DNA of 64,000 bases from Kiritimatiellota bacterium (GTDB lineage: Bacteria; Verrucomicrobiota; Kiritimatiellia; JAAZAB01): contig JAPLSY010000086.1 of NCBI GenBank assembly GCA_026398415.1, forward strand, positions 1-64,000, given 5' to 3'. Positions 20,404 through 29,116 of the stretch are shown here, piece by piece; the stretch's first letter is position 1; each line of letters begins with the position of its first letter. Below the pieces are notes generated by a model. The model did not search any database and had not been told where the DNA came from. It saw only the letters and a list, made by a program, of their open reading frames with translations. The position numbers and the translations under genes were made by a program.

Positions 20404-21741
20404 ATGAAAAAACTGAAGATTGCTATGATTGGCGCCGGTTCCGGGTTTGTGATGAGCGTGGCCCGGGAGTTGATTGAGCACGAGATTTTCGACGGCGGCG
20501 AATTTGTGCTGCAGGATGTCAGCGAAGAACGGCTGCAAGCCGCCCAAGAGACGGTGGCCGGCATTTTAGCGTCGAACCCGAAGATAAACGTTGCGCTGAA
20601 AGCGACGATCAGCCGGAAAAAAGCGTTAAGCGGTTGCGATTATGTCATTACTTCGTGCGAGATGAACCGTTACGCCAACTGGGTTAAAGATTTGCGCATT
20701 CCGGCGAAACACGGCGTGCATCAGGTCAAAGGCGAGAACGGCGGCCCCGGCGGCATGATCCACGCCATGCGCAACATCTGCATGTTCAGGGAAATCCTGG
20801 CCGACATGGAAAAAATTTGCCCGGACGCCTGGCTGATGAATTTCACCAACCCGATGTCGATCCTGTGCACCTACTTTAAAAATTACTCGCCGATCAAGGC
20901 CCTCGGCTTCTGCCATCAAGTGCACGGTTCTTTCGGTGTCATCGCTGAGCAATTGGGCATGCCGCCCGGAGAATTGGAGGTCATTTCCGGCGGTGTCAAC
21001 CACCTGAACTGGCTCTTCGACATACGAAAAAAAGGGACGCGCGCCAGCTGCCTGCCGGAGTTTCTGGCCAAAGTCAGAAAATCGAAATATTGGCAAAAAC
21101 GCTTTGAGGTTGTCCCGCCACAAATGTTCACGCTGGAAACGCTGAATGCATTCAATATGTATCCGATCGGTTACGACGATCACATTATCGAATATTTGCC
21201 GTTTTTCTGGGAAAAATCCGAATGGAAAAAGCGTCACTATGAGTCGCTGGCGGATGCATACGAAAAACTGGCGACCCGAAAGGTCCATACGCTGGAAATG
21301 CAGCGGTTATTGGGCAAAGAATACGCCAAGCCTCCGTTCCCCGTGGATCCCGACCATCCGTATTATATGGAGAAACCCTGCCAGGTAATCGTGGCGCTGG
21401 AGACCAATACCCCGACCTATTTTGACGCCATCAATATTGTAAACCACGGCGCGATCGCGAATTTGCCGTCCGATGCGATTGTCGATGTGCCCGGTCTTGC
21501 CGTCGGTGGCCAGGTCCGCAGCGTATATGTCGGCAAACTGCCGATCGGTCCGATGGAAATCTGCCGACGCCAGATCACGCTGCACGAGATGATTGCCAAG
21601 GCGGCGCACGAGGGCGACGATAATCTTGCGGTGCAGGCGCTGTGCCTTGACCCGTATGTCCGCAGCCTGTCCCAAGCCAGAGCCATCTGGGCCGATTTCC
21701 GCAAAGAGTGCAGGACGTGTCTGACGACCTTTAAGTATTAA
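20404..21741 (+). CDS. family 4 glycosidase (NAD+/metal dependent)
   Basis: The 445-residue protein belongs to GH4, enzymes that cleave alpha- or beta-glucosides or galacturonides using NAD+ and a divalent metal. It starts with the nucleotide-binding turn GAGSGF, then shows NFTNPMS, the metal-site segment LGFCHQVHG and GGVNHLNWL with the conserved His. The ATG at 20404 is preceded by AAGGA. The substrate cannot be told. It lies divergently from the ECF sigma gene and is not clearly in an operon. Confidence 0.85.
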   Translation: MKKLKIAMIGAGSGFVMSVARELIEHEIFDGGEFVLQDVSEERLQAAQETVAGILASNPKINVALKATISRKKALSGCDYVITSCEMNRYANWVKDLRIPAKHGVHQVKGENGGPGGMIHAMRNICMFREILADMEKICPDAWLMNFTNPMSILCTYFKNYSPIKALGFCHQVHGSFGVIAEQLGMPPGELEVISGGVNHLNWLFDIRKKGTRASCLPEFLAKVRKSKYWQKRFEVVPPQMFTLETLNAFNMYPIGYDDHIIEYLPFFWEKSEWKKRHYESLADAYEKLATRKVHTLEMQRLLGKEYAKPPFPVDPDHPYYMEKPCQVIVALETNTPTYFDAINIVNHGAIANLPSDAIVDVPGLAVGGQVRSVYVGKLPIGPMEICRRQITLHEMIAKAAHEGDDNLAVQALCLDPYVRSLSQARAIWADFRKECRTCLTTFKY

Positions 21742-21778
21742 TCAAGCTGAAAACCGGATTACAGGCGCAACCCTCCGG

Positions 21779-23047
21779 TTAATCCCTTACCGGTGGATTG
21801 AAATAGCCAAAGCGGATGCTTGGAAATTCCTTGTGTAACTTCTGCATGAGCTCCGGGATGCCCATGATTCGGCGGTTGTGATTTGGCACGGCACGGTCAA
21901 CGGTCTGCATATACCAGTCAGGATCAATATTGAGGTTGCGCCATTGGATCATCTGCGGCCGCACGGCTGACAGCAGTTTGGCGAGCGCGGCATATTCATC
22001 CGCATCATCCGTAACGCCGGGAAAAGTCAGATAGTTCAGCGAGACCCACAGTCCACCCTTGCCGGCAATCCGCAGCGTCTGCATGACATCGGCAAAGGAA
22101 TAGTTCCGGCAGTCGTAATAGGCCGCATAAAGGGACTTGCGCGCGCTGTTCAGTGACACGCGGATGCTGTCCAGCCCCGCGTCAATCAGCCGGGCCACAG
22201 TCTTGGGCAGGCTGCCATTGGTATTGATATGCAAGGTGCCGCGTCCGGTTTGCCTGCGGATCGCGCGAATTGCCTTTTCGATAAGTTTACCCTGCAGGAG
22301 CGGCTCGCCTTCGCAGCCCTGGCCAAAGCTGATCATGGCGCGCGGGGCCTGCTCAAGATGTTGGACCGCCAGTTCGACGATTTCCGCCACCGTAGGGATA
22401 AAATTGATCCGGTCGTGTGGCGATTTGATGGCGGTCGAGGCCTGTGCGGAAATGCATCCCTGGCATCTGGCATTACACCCGCCCGATACGGCCACCGGCG
22501 CCTCCCAGCGCCGCAGGAACAAATTGATCGCATTGGGGCAATTGTACTGCAGCGCACAGACCAGACCGTGGTGCGCGATCAGGCGGTTGGCTGGATAGCG
22601 TTTGATCCAGGTCTTTACCTGCCTGGCAACCTTGCGCCTGTCAAAGCGACTTGGATCATGCTTGGGATCAGAATCCACCCGCAAAGCCGGTACATGGAAT
22701 TTACCGCGATACCAGGCGACGGCGCAGTAGCAGTAGAGCGGAAGTCTTGGCGCAGTTTTGTTGCTTATGCAGGCTGCCAGTGAGAAGGCCGTATAGCCGG
22801 GCGGCAGGAAGGCGGCCACGGCAGTGGTATATTGTCCGTCAACGGCGACCGTGCTTCCATTGGCGGCAAAACCGACCGCCTGCCGCAATGGCAGCAAATA
22901 GAGATCGCTGCCTTTGGGCAGCGGTATCAGCCTGTCACTATCCAGGGGATAGATCGTATTGCCACTGCGTCCGGCGGCGGCCAGTCTGGGCAGATCAATG
23001 ATCCGACCTTGGCAATCTGCCGCAACTGTTGTTGGACAACTTTGCAT
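21779..23047 (-). CDS. radical SAM protein
   Basis: The 422-residue protein carries the radical SAM cluster motif CNARCQGC in its middle (residues ~192-199), later GQGCEGEPLLQG and INTNGSLP, the usual pattern of the core barrel. A ~180-residue N-terminal part precedes the core and contains clustered Cys but no recognised domain. Such proteins make a 5'-deoxyadenosyl radical from SAM. The substrate is unknown. The gene converges with the GH4 gene and is followed upstream by repeat DNA. Confidence 0.75.
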   Translation of the reverse strand: MQSCPTTVAADCQGRIIDLPRLAAAGRSGNTIYPLDSDRLIPLPKGSDLYLLPLRQAVGFAANGSTVAVDGQYTTAVAAFLPPGYTAFSLAACISNKTAPRLPLYCYCAVAWYRGKFHVPALRVDSDPKHDPSRFDRRKVARQVKTWIKRYPANRLIAHHGLVCALQYNCPNAINLFLRRWEAPVAVSGGCNARCQGCISAQASTAIKSPHDRINFIPTVAEIVELAVQHLEQAPRAMISFGQGCEGEPLLQGKLIEKAIRAIRRQTGRGTLHINTNGSLPKTVARLIDAGLDSIRVSLNSARKSLYAAYYDCRNYSFADVMQTLRIAGKGGLWVSLNYLTFPGVTDDADEYAALAKLLSAVRPQMIQWRNLNIDPDWYMQTVDRAVPNHNRRIMGIPELMQKLHKEFPSIRFGYFNPPVRD

Positions 23048-23054
23048 CGGGAAG

Positions 23055-23145
23055 CAGGATAGATGAAAAGGATGAAGGATGAAACCGGAAATTTGAATGG
23101 AGTTGGGATGGGGTTATTAGTGATAACTGGGTAAGGTTCTGTTGG
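23055..23145. repeat. degenerate heptad array upstream of radical SAM gene
   Basis: Units such as ATAGATG, AAAAGGA, TGAAGGA, TGAATGG, AGTTGGG and ATGGGGT follow in a phase near seven. This is more degenerate than the other arrays. Confidence 0.4.
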
Positions 23146-23154
23146 TGGGGCATG

Positions 23155-23325
23155 ATGCGCCGCGCATTTCTTTCGAAACGGGCCGGCGATTTTGCCGCAT
23201 CTATCGGCTTCCGGCGTTCGCGCGGATACATATCCAGCGCTTCGCGCCACGCGCCGATATCTGCGGCAAACTTGCCGTCCCTTTTCGAATCCCGGGGCGG
23301 GAACCGAAATGCGTGTCGCGGACGC
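23155..23325 (+). repeat. long-inverted-repeat element, copy 2
   Basis: Left arm GCGCATTTCTTTCGAAACGG pairs with a right arm ending CGAAATGCGTGTCGCG. The interior has GGATACATATCC and GCGGCAAACTTGCC. The right arm carries the extra hairpin CCCGGGGCGGG at the same place as copy 1 has its side hairpin. An adjoining hairpin ATCGCGCCT/AGGCGCGAT lies at 23327-23351. Confidence 0.6.
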
Positions 23326-23519
23326 CATCGCGCCTAGCGGCCAGGCGCGATATTATATTGCCGTTCGGTCTTGAATGTGTCTAAGAGATAACAGGATTTA
23401 TAGGGTTGGGGTGTGTGGCGAAGACGGTAAAGGCTGGTAGCAGTCATTCTCGCGGTGGTAATGCGGCCTGTATCGACCCCGGCAGGAACAGGGGAATGGG
23501 CAGCATGAGACACCACAGG

Positions 23520-23720
23520 GTGAATTTCGATCCCCGAGCATGGCGAGGGTTTGAAAAGCAAGGCAAGTTTGGCTCAGCCCGCTTGTAGCGGGCCAGGGAT
23601 GTGCCCCTGCCACGCTGCAGCGTGGGGCGCCGCGCGCAGCGTTATACCCGTGTATGCGCAAGCGCGGGAACGGCGCAGACGAGTCGAAATCGCCGCGGCC
23701 TTTTCAAACGAAATTCGCAC
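23520..23720 (-). repeat. long-inverted-repeat element, copy 3, with nested palindromes
   Basis: Read on the minus strand it begins GCGAATTTCGTTTGAAAAGG and ends CTTTTCAAA, side hairpin, then CGAAATTCAC. It shares CGCGCGGCGC and CTTGCCTTGCTTT with copy 1. It also holds extra palindromes GCCCGCTTGTAGCGGGC (about 23577-23593) and CCACGCTGCAGCGTGG, so it is the longest copy. The whole 23048-23900 gap shows no convincing gene. Confidence 0.6.
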
Positions 23721-23819
23721 TGTACTTGACGACAATCGCCGTGGGCAATGAAAAAACACTCAGAAATTAACGAAGGGCCAAAGTTTTTGTCTTACACCCA
23801 TTTGGGCGTTGTCGTGAGA

Positions 23820-23833
23820 ATGCCGCTTGGCAT
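23820..23833. promoter_or_regulatory. palindrome ATGCC-N4-GGCAT upstream of the regulator gene
   Basis: It lies 68 bp before the start of the sigma54-activator gene. Its TGCC/GGCA halves resemble the two palindromes before the 26495 gene, so it might be an autoregulatory site. This is inference only. Confidence 0.3.
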
Positions 23834-23900
23834 ATGGAGTGATTTTGCGATAAGGTATCTGTGTTCTGTTGCGCATACCATTTGAGATGAAGGACGGTGC

Positions 23901-26210
23901 ATGAAAATTCAAGCAACAACAGGAGTGCCGGACATAGACCGGTTGGTCGGCGGAATCATTCCCGGCGACAATATCGTTTGGGAAGTTGACTCGGGCGTGC
24001 CTGTCGAACGCTTTATGGTCAGTTTTCTCGCCGCCTGCGCACGCGAAAAATCGTTAGTCATCTACGTGAGTTTCAATTCCTCTCCCCAGACGATAACGAA
24101 CAAGTTTGCATCCCTGATGCCCAAAGCGGATTTTGTGTTGGTGGATTGTTTTTCTTCGGGCAAGGGCAACAACGACAAGGTGTTTTTGGATTTCTTCAAG
24201 ACATCCGGCGGCAACGCGACCCAGGCGCCCTTCCATTTGGAGAACCCGGCGGATCCCAGCAAACTCGAACAATTATTGATCAAGCTTGGGACACATGGCC
24301 AGAGGCGGGTACGGTATATATTCGACAGTCTCACCGGCATGTTGGATCTGTGGGGTGATGAGGAAAGCGTGGTAAGATTATTCGGGCACATTTGCCCGCG
24401 GCTTTATGACCTTAACACGATTGCCTGCTGGATCCTGGAGAAGGGCGCCCATTCCCCGTCGTTTCTGGCCAAGATCCGGCATATCACCCAGGTGGTATTC
24501 GATGTTGCGATTTCACGCGGTGTTCACACGCTGACGATCAGGAAAGCAAGCAATCGCCGCTGTGAACATGTTGGCATTCCCCAGCAATTAATTCTGCAGG
24601 ACGGGAAAATCAGCGTGGCCGTCGAGACCCGCGAAGGGCGCGAGCTGGGCTTGCTGACTCGCATGGGCGAGGTGTTGGGCAGCGCTCTCGATCCGAACTC
24701 GTTTTTCGAGCAAACCATGGAGGCTCTGGCCAACGAACTTGGCATGGTTCGAGGAACTTTGGTGCTCCTGGACAAAACCTGCAACAAATTAAAGATCGTT
24801 GCCGCCCATGGGCTCTCGGACGCGGAGCAGGCCCGGGGTCAATACGCGGTAGGCGAGGGGGTGACGGGGCAAGTCGTAAAAACAGGAGTTGCGGAAATAA
24901 TTCCCGACATCGGTAAGGACAGGCGTTTTCTCAACCGGACGGTTGCCCGCAAAAAAGACCTTGCCAGCCCCATCGCTTTTATTTGTGTGCCCTTGAAGGT
25001 TGATAATGAAGTCGTGGGGGCCTTGAGCGTGGATCGTCCCTTTGCCTTCGAGAGCGCGCTGCAAAAAGACCTGAGATTGCTTTCGATCGTGGCTTCCATC
25101 GTTTCCCAGGTGCTGAAGATCAACCATATGATCCGGGTGGATAAGGAAGAAATTTTGGCCCGCGATCAGGGGCGGCTCCGTGAACTCCGTAGTCGCTATC
25201 GCCTCGATAACGTGATTGGCGAGAGCGAAGCCATTCGCAAAATCCTGGCTATGGCGGCCACGGCGGCGAAATCGCGAGCCTCCATCCTGGTCACTGGCGA
25301 AACCGGAACGGGCAAGGAGCTGATTGCCAAGGTGGTCCATTATAACAGCGCCCGGGCCTCGGGTCCCTTGATCAAGGTCAATTGCGGAGCGCTTCCGGAA
25401 GATTTGCTCGAATCGGAACTCTTTGGGCATGTCAAGGGGGCGTTTACGGGCGCCTTGTACGACAGGAAAGGACGTTTCGAAATGGCGGATGGCGGCACCC
25501 TCTTCTTGGATGAAATCGGAGAAATGAGTCCGCGGCTTCAGGTTAAGCTGTTGCGCGTTCTGCAGGAACGGGAATTCGAGCCGGTCGGCAGTCCCCGGAC
25601 GGTCGCGGTTGACGTGCGCGTCGTTACGGCGACCAGCAAGGATCTCAGGGAAGAAGTGCGCAAGAGTCGTTTTCGGGAGGACCTCTATTATCGCCTGAAT
25701 GTGATTCCCATCCACCTGCCGCCCCTGCGTGAGCGCCGGGAGGATATTCCCTTGCTGATCAACCATTTCCTGGAGAAATTCAACCGGGAGAACCATAAGA
25801 ATGTGCGGAAGTTGTCCCGGAAAGTACTCGATATCCTCCTAGACTACTCGTGGCCAGGTAACGTGCGCGAGTTGGAGAATTGCATCGAACGCGTGGTGGT
25901 GATGATCGAGGGTGATGCATTATCCGCCGATTTTCTGCCGGCTGAAATCCTCGAACATGACCGTCAGGAATATATCAAGCGCAAGAAACCGTCTTCCACG
26001 GATATCCTGGACATCCGGATGGCGGCCGAACGATATTGCACCGGAACGGACGATCTGGCTGCGGCCAGGAACCTACTGCTGCAAACGATGGAGGAGATTG
26101 TGATTCGTTGCGGACTTCTGAATAAGTTCAGTCAACGTGATCTGGCCGACAGGCTGGGCCTAAGCCGGATGACGTTGCGCAAGAAATTGCAGGCCTACAA
26201 CCTGAAGTAA
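23901..26210 (+). CDS. KaiC-like/GAF/sigma54-activator fusion regulator
   Basis: This 769-residue protein is a bacterial enhancer-binding regulator. Residues ~1-235 resemble a KaiC/RecA-like ATPase but lack the P-loop: the expected GxxxxGKT reads [11 protein letters not shown], while a Walker-B-like FDSLTGML remains. A GAF domain spans ~250-405. The sigma54-activating AAA+ domain (~430-670) has Walker A GETGTGKE, the loop GAFTGA and Walker [12 protein letters not shown]. The C-terminus (~735-769) is a Fis-type helix-turn-helix ([17 protein letters not shown]). GAF-AAA-HTH is the NifA layout; the KaiC-like front replaces a receiver domain. Its place before a sigma54-type promoter and amt/PII/glnA suggests nitrogen control. 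Confidence 0.85.
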   Translation: MKIQATTGVPDIDRLVGGIIPGDNIVWEVDSGVPVERFMVSFLAACAREKSLVIYVSFNSSPQTITNKFASLMPKADFVLVDCFSSGKGNNDKVFLDFFKTSGGNATQAPFHLENPADPSKLEQLLIKLGTHGQRRVRYIFDSLTGMLDLWGDEESVVRLFGHICPRLYDLNTIACWILEKGAHSPSFLAKIRHITQVVFDVAISRGVHTLTIRKASNRRCEHVGIPQQLILQDGKISVAVETREGRELGLLTRMGEVLGSALDPNSFFEQTMEALANELGMVRGTLVLLDKTCNKLKIVAAHGLSDAEQARGQYAVGEGVTGQVVKTGVAEIIPDIGKDRRFLNRTVARKKDLASPIAFICVPLKVDNEVVGALSVDRPFAFESALQKDLRLLSIVASIVSQVLKINHMIRVDKEEILARDQGRLRELRSRYRLDNVIGESEAIRKILAMAATAAKSRASILVTGETGTGKELIAKVVHYNSARASGPLIKVNCGALPEDLLESELFGHVKGAFTGALYDRKGRFEMADGGTLFLDEIGEMSPRLQVKLLRVLQEREFEPVGSPRTVAVDVRVVTATSKDLREEVRKSRFREDLYYRLNVIPIHLPPLRERREDIPLLINHFLEKFNRENHKNVRKLSRKVLDILLDYSWPGNVRELENCIERVVVMIEGDALSADFLPAEILEHDRQEYIKRKKPSSTDILDIRMAAERYCTGTDDLAAARNLLLQTMEEIVIRCGLLNKFSQRDLADRLGLSRMTLRKKLQAYNLK

Positions 26211-26270
26211 AGCTCCCCGCCGATTCCGGGCATTCCGTGCGCTCTTGACCGTTCTCACCCAGCCCGAGTT

Positions 26271-26283
26271 TTGCCGGTGGCAA
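26271..26283. promoter_or_regulatory. palindrome TTGCC-N3-GGCAA, possible activator site
   Basis: TTGCCGGTGGCAA lies about 150 bp upstream of the -24/-12 promoter, the usual distance for an enhancer-binding protein. A second, similar palindrome lies at 26328. It could instead help form a terminator of the regulator gene. Confidence 0.35.
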
Positions 26284-26327
26284 TTTGATAGTCCATGGTA
26301 TAATTATTAGACCACGCCTCGTCCTGG

Positions 26328-26342
26328 TTGCCAGCTTGGCAA
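26328..26342. promoter_or_regulatory. palindrome TTGCCA-N3-TGGCAA, possible activator site
   Basis: TTGCCAGCTTGGCAA is centred about 95 bp before the -24/-12 promoter. It has the same TTGCC half-site as the one at 26271 but a spacer two bases longer. Confidence 0.4.
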
Positions 26343-26427
26343 AAGTAATCCTGCGATTGCGTAGCATCTTAATCCTAAGTATTTTACGTCAATTATCGTG
26401 CGGCCTATCCTGCCGTTATTCTGCCTG

Positions 26428-26444
26428 TTGGCACGAATCGTGCT
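26428..26444 (+). promoter_or_regulatory. sigma54-type (-24/-12) promoter
   Basis: TTGGCACGAATCGTGCT matches the consensus YTGGCACGrNNNTTGCW with one mismatch. The GG and GC pairs are exactly 12 bases apart. Transcription would start near 26455, 40 bp before the outer-membrane-protein gene and upstream of amt. The neighbouring gene encodes a sigma54 activator. Confidence 0.7.
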
Positions 26445-26494
26445 AATTAGAATTACTTGATACGAGAATCGGATTAGCCAAAGAGGATGCGGTT

Positions 26495-27256
26495 ATGACT
26501 ATCGGCTCCAACTATCGCTGGTTAGTGTTTTTTCTTTTACTGATGGAAACGAGCAGGGTCTATGCCACCCCCTCAACAACCTACTGGACGCCGACGACCA
26601 CCGACATCCAGCCATACCGCACTCTTCACATTGGGATTGACGAATACTTTACCGTCTTCAAGAAAGGGGAAAACAAGGGAAGCTTCCCGACAGACGTCGG
26701 CCTGACCCTCGGCGTCCTGCCCTTCGACAAGGTCCAGGCCGAAGTTGGTGTGGATTTTATGGAGCCTCAGGATGATCCGTTCCTGTTTAACGCCAAGATC
26801 GGCACACCGGAAGATATATGGTTCAAAGGTTCACCGGCCCTCAATGTTGGTATCTTCAACGTGGGCACCAAGCGAGACGTTACCGATTACAACATCGTTG
26901 ATGTCATCATCGGCAAAACCATCCCCGTGCTGGGCCGCCTTTTCGTCGGTGCTTATATCGGCAATCACCAGACGTTGGTTGATGGCGATGGCGACGTCGA
27001 CAACAAAGGCATCATGATCGGAATGGATCATGGTTTTTTGCCCGTGAAGGATAAGTCCGGCGACGAGTACAATCGGCTGGTTTTCGCGGCTGACTGGGCT
27101 TCGGGCAAGAACTACATCGGCGGCGGCGGCGCAGGCCTGTATTACTACTTTACCAAGTACATAAGCCTGTTGACCGGACCGGTGTTCTTCAACGACAAGA
27201 CCATCAACGGCGAGTGGAAGTGGACGACCCAACTCGACATGAATGTCCCCTTCTAA
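26495..27256 (+). CDS. predicted outer-membrane beta-barrel protein next to amt
   Basis: This 253-residue protein has a signal peptide (WLVFFLLLMETSRVYA) and alternating polar/apolar strands throughout, for example GLTLGVLPFDKVQAEVGVDF, GLYYYFTKYISLLTGPVFF and an end TTQLDMNVPF with a terminal Phe as in barrel proteins. No named family is recognised. It is placed directly after the sigma54-type promoter and 50 bp before amt, so it is probably induced under nitrogen limitation. It could pass ammonium or another nitrogen source through the outer membrane; that is inference. Confidence 0.65.
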   Translation: MTIGSNYRWLVFFLLLMETSRVYATPSTTYWTPTTTDIQPYRTLHIGIDEYFTVFKKGENKGSFPTDVGLTLGVLPFDKVQAEVGVDFMEPQDDPFLFNAKIGTPEDIWFKGSPALNVGIFNVGTKRDVTDYNIVDVIIGKTIPVLGRLFVGAYIGNHQTLVDGDGDVDNKGIMIGMDHGFLPVKDKSGDEYNRLVFAADWASGKNYIGGGGAGLYYYFTKYISLLTGPVFFNDKTINGEWKWTTQLDMNVPF

Positions 27257-27306
27257 GTTGGGTCACAATTCGGTCGCACTGTTGGCAAACACAAACAAGG
27301 GGAAGC

Positions 27307-28692
27307 ATGATGAGACCAAACGGAAAGATTGTTTTGGCGGCCCTTATGGGACTTGCGATTATGACAATCATCGGATGGGCGGAAAGCAGCGTTCCGTTCA
27401 TGCCGTCTGTGGCGGCGTCAGCCGCCACTGCGGTATCCGCGACATCGGCCGCACCCCTCAGGATTGATACCGGCGACACAGCCTGGGTTCTGATCTGCAC
27501 CGCCCTGGTGATGCTGATGACGCCGGGGCTTGCCTTTTTCTATGGCGGACTGGTCAGGAAAAAGAACGTGCTTTCGATCCTGATGCAGTGCTTCGTGGTA
27601 CTGTGCATGATCAGCCTTCAATGGGTCTTTTTTGGCTATAGCCTGGCCTTCGGACCGGATAAAGGCGGTGTCATTGGCAGTCTCGCGTGGGCCTTTTTGA
27701 AAGGCGTTGGGCTTCAACCGAATGCCGACTATGCCGCGACGATCCCGCATCAGGTCTTTATGATTTTCCAGATGATGTTTGCGGTCATCACGCCGGCGCT
27801 GATTCTGGGAGCGTTCGCCGAACGGATGAAATTCAGTTCGTTCTGCGTTTTCATTCTGCTGTGGGCGACGCTGGTCTATGATCCGATAGCCCACTGGGTA
27901 TGGGGTGTCGGCGGTTTTTTGCGAAATCTTGGCGCGCTGGATTTCGCGGGTGGCACGGTCGTCCACATCAATGCGGGTATCGCGGCCCTGGTTTGCGCGC
28001 TGGTGCTCGGCCGGCGACTGGGATATGAAAAGTCACTGTCGCCGCCGCACAACTTGCCGATCGCCGTCATGGGCGCCGCCATGCTGTGGTTCGGTTGGTT
28101 CGGGTTTAACGCCGGCAGTGCCCTAGGCGCAAACAGCCTGGCTGGCAACGCCTTTGTGGTCACCCATGTGGCCGCGGCCATGGCGGGGTTGACTTGGGCA
28201 ATCCTGGACCGGATTTTCAATACGCGCTCAACCATGTTGGGAGTCATTACCGGTGCCGTGGCCGGCCTGGTCGCCATTACTCCGGCGGCCGGATTTGTTA
28301 ATGTGGCCGGGGCCCTGGGCGTCGGTCTGGGAGCGGCCTGCGTCTGCTTCCTGTTTGTCGCGTATATCAAACCGAAGCTCGGATATGACGATTCGCTGGA
28401 CGCCTTCGGGGTGCACGGTATAGGCGGCATTTGGGGTGCGCTGGCGACCGGCTTGTGGGCCACAAAGGCCGTGAACCCCGGCGGGGCGGACGGCCTGTTT
28501 TATGGAAATCCTAAGCAGTTCCTGATTCAACTCGCGGCGGTGGCCGTCACCCTGGTTTATTCCCTCGGGATATCATACCTCCTGCTCAAGGTTGTTGACG
28601 CCGTCATGGGCCTGCGGGTTTCCGAACACGAAGAACGCATCGGTCTGGACTTGACCCAACACCGGGAAGCCGGTTATACCGTTATTGATTAA
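27307..28692 (+). CDS. amtB: ammonium transporter (Amt family)
   Basis: The ~461-residue membrane protein belongs to the Amt/MEP/Rh family that moves ammonium across the inner membrane. It has a cleavable or anchoring N-terminal segment (residues ~8-28), an Ala/Ser-rich linker and then eleven helices. Conserved parts are TPGLAFFYGGLVRKKNVLSILMQ, DFAGGTVVHINAG (first pore His), MLWFGWFGFNAGSAL and the second pore His in DAFGVHGIGGIWGAL. The start at 27307 follows AAGGGGAAGC. The PII gene follows at 15 bp, the usual amt-glnK pairing. Confidence 0.92.
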   Translation: MMRPNGKIVLAALMGLAIMTIIGWAESSVPFMPSVAASAATAVSATSAAPLRIDTGDTAWVLICTALVMLMTPGLAFFYGGLVRKKNVLSILMQCFVVLCMISLQWVFFGYSLAFGPDKGGVIGSLAWAFLKGVGLQPNADYAATIPHQVFMIFQMMFAVITPALILGAFAERMKFSSFCVFILLWATLVYDPIAHWVWGVGGFLRNLGALDFAGGTVVHINAGIAALVCALVLGRRLGYEKSLSPPHNLPIAVMGAAMLWFGWFGFNAGSALGANSLAGNAFVVTHVAAAMAGLTWAILDRIFNTRSTMLGVITGAVAGLVAITPAAGFVNVAGALGVGLGAACVCFLFVAYIKPKLGYDDSLDAFGVHGIGGIWGALATGLWATKAVNPGGADGLFYGNPKQFLIQLAAVAVTLVYSLGISYLLLKVVDAVMGLRVSEHEERIGLDLTQHREAGYTVID

Positions 28693-28707
28693 CAAGGAGC
28701 GGAAATC

Positions 28708-29049
28708 ATGAAATATATTATCGCCGTGATTCAGCCCGATCGGTTGGAAGAAGTATTGGACCGCCTAAACGAGAATGAAATCCACCTGGTGACCGTGACC
28801 AGCGTTCTCGGCCGGGGCCGGCAGAAAGGCATTGCTGAAGTCTATCGGAGCCACAAGGAAGCCGGCAGTCTGCTCAGAAAAGTTAAATTAGAGATCGCCG
28901 TTAACGACACTTTTGTAAAACCGGCCATTGAGGCGATCATGGCCGGCGCCCGGACGGGCAGCGTGGGGGACGGAAAAATATTTGTCACGGATCTGCACGA
29001 CTGCATTCGCATCCGTACGGGCGAAACCGGCAATGAAGCCATCGGCTGA
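28708..29049 (+). CDS. glnK: PII signal protein (GlnK/GlnB type)
   Basis: This 113-residue PII protein senses ATP/ADP and 2-oxoglutarate and docks on Amt and nitrogen enzymes. It has the usual opening MKYIIAVIQPDRLEEVLDRL, T-loop start GRGRQKGIAEVY, the B-loop GARTGSVGDGKIFV and the C-loop IRIRTGE. At the position of the uridylylated Tyr51 there is Glu; Tyr46 is kept. So GlnD-type modification at residue 51 is not possible, and control must rest on ligand binding or another site. An AAGGAG site precedes the ATG. Confidence 0.92.
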   Translation: MKYIIAVIQPDRLEEVLDRLNENEIHLVTVTSVLGRGRQKGIAEVYRSHKEAGSLLRKVKLEIAVNDTFVKPAIEAIMAGARTGSVGDGKIFVTDLHDCIRIRTGETGNEAIG

Positions 29050-29116
29050 GGCGCACTTTTGTTGGCTCTTTCTGGAGCTGAGCGGTTATAAAAAAATAAA
29101 AACAGGAGTAATGGTC

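Noticed and set aside
23300..23325. TTCGAATCCC text resembling a tRNA T-loop
   Set aside because: It is part of the side hairpin of repeat copy 2; no acceptor or anticodon arm can be drawn around it.
23340..23520. Possible structured RNA gene in the long gap before the regulator
   Set aside because: No match to RNase P, SRP, tmRNA or 6S landmarks, and no clear promoter or terminator was seen.
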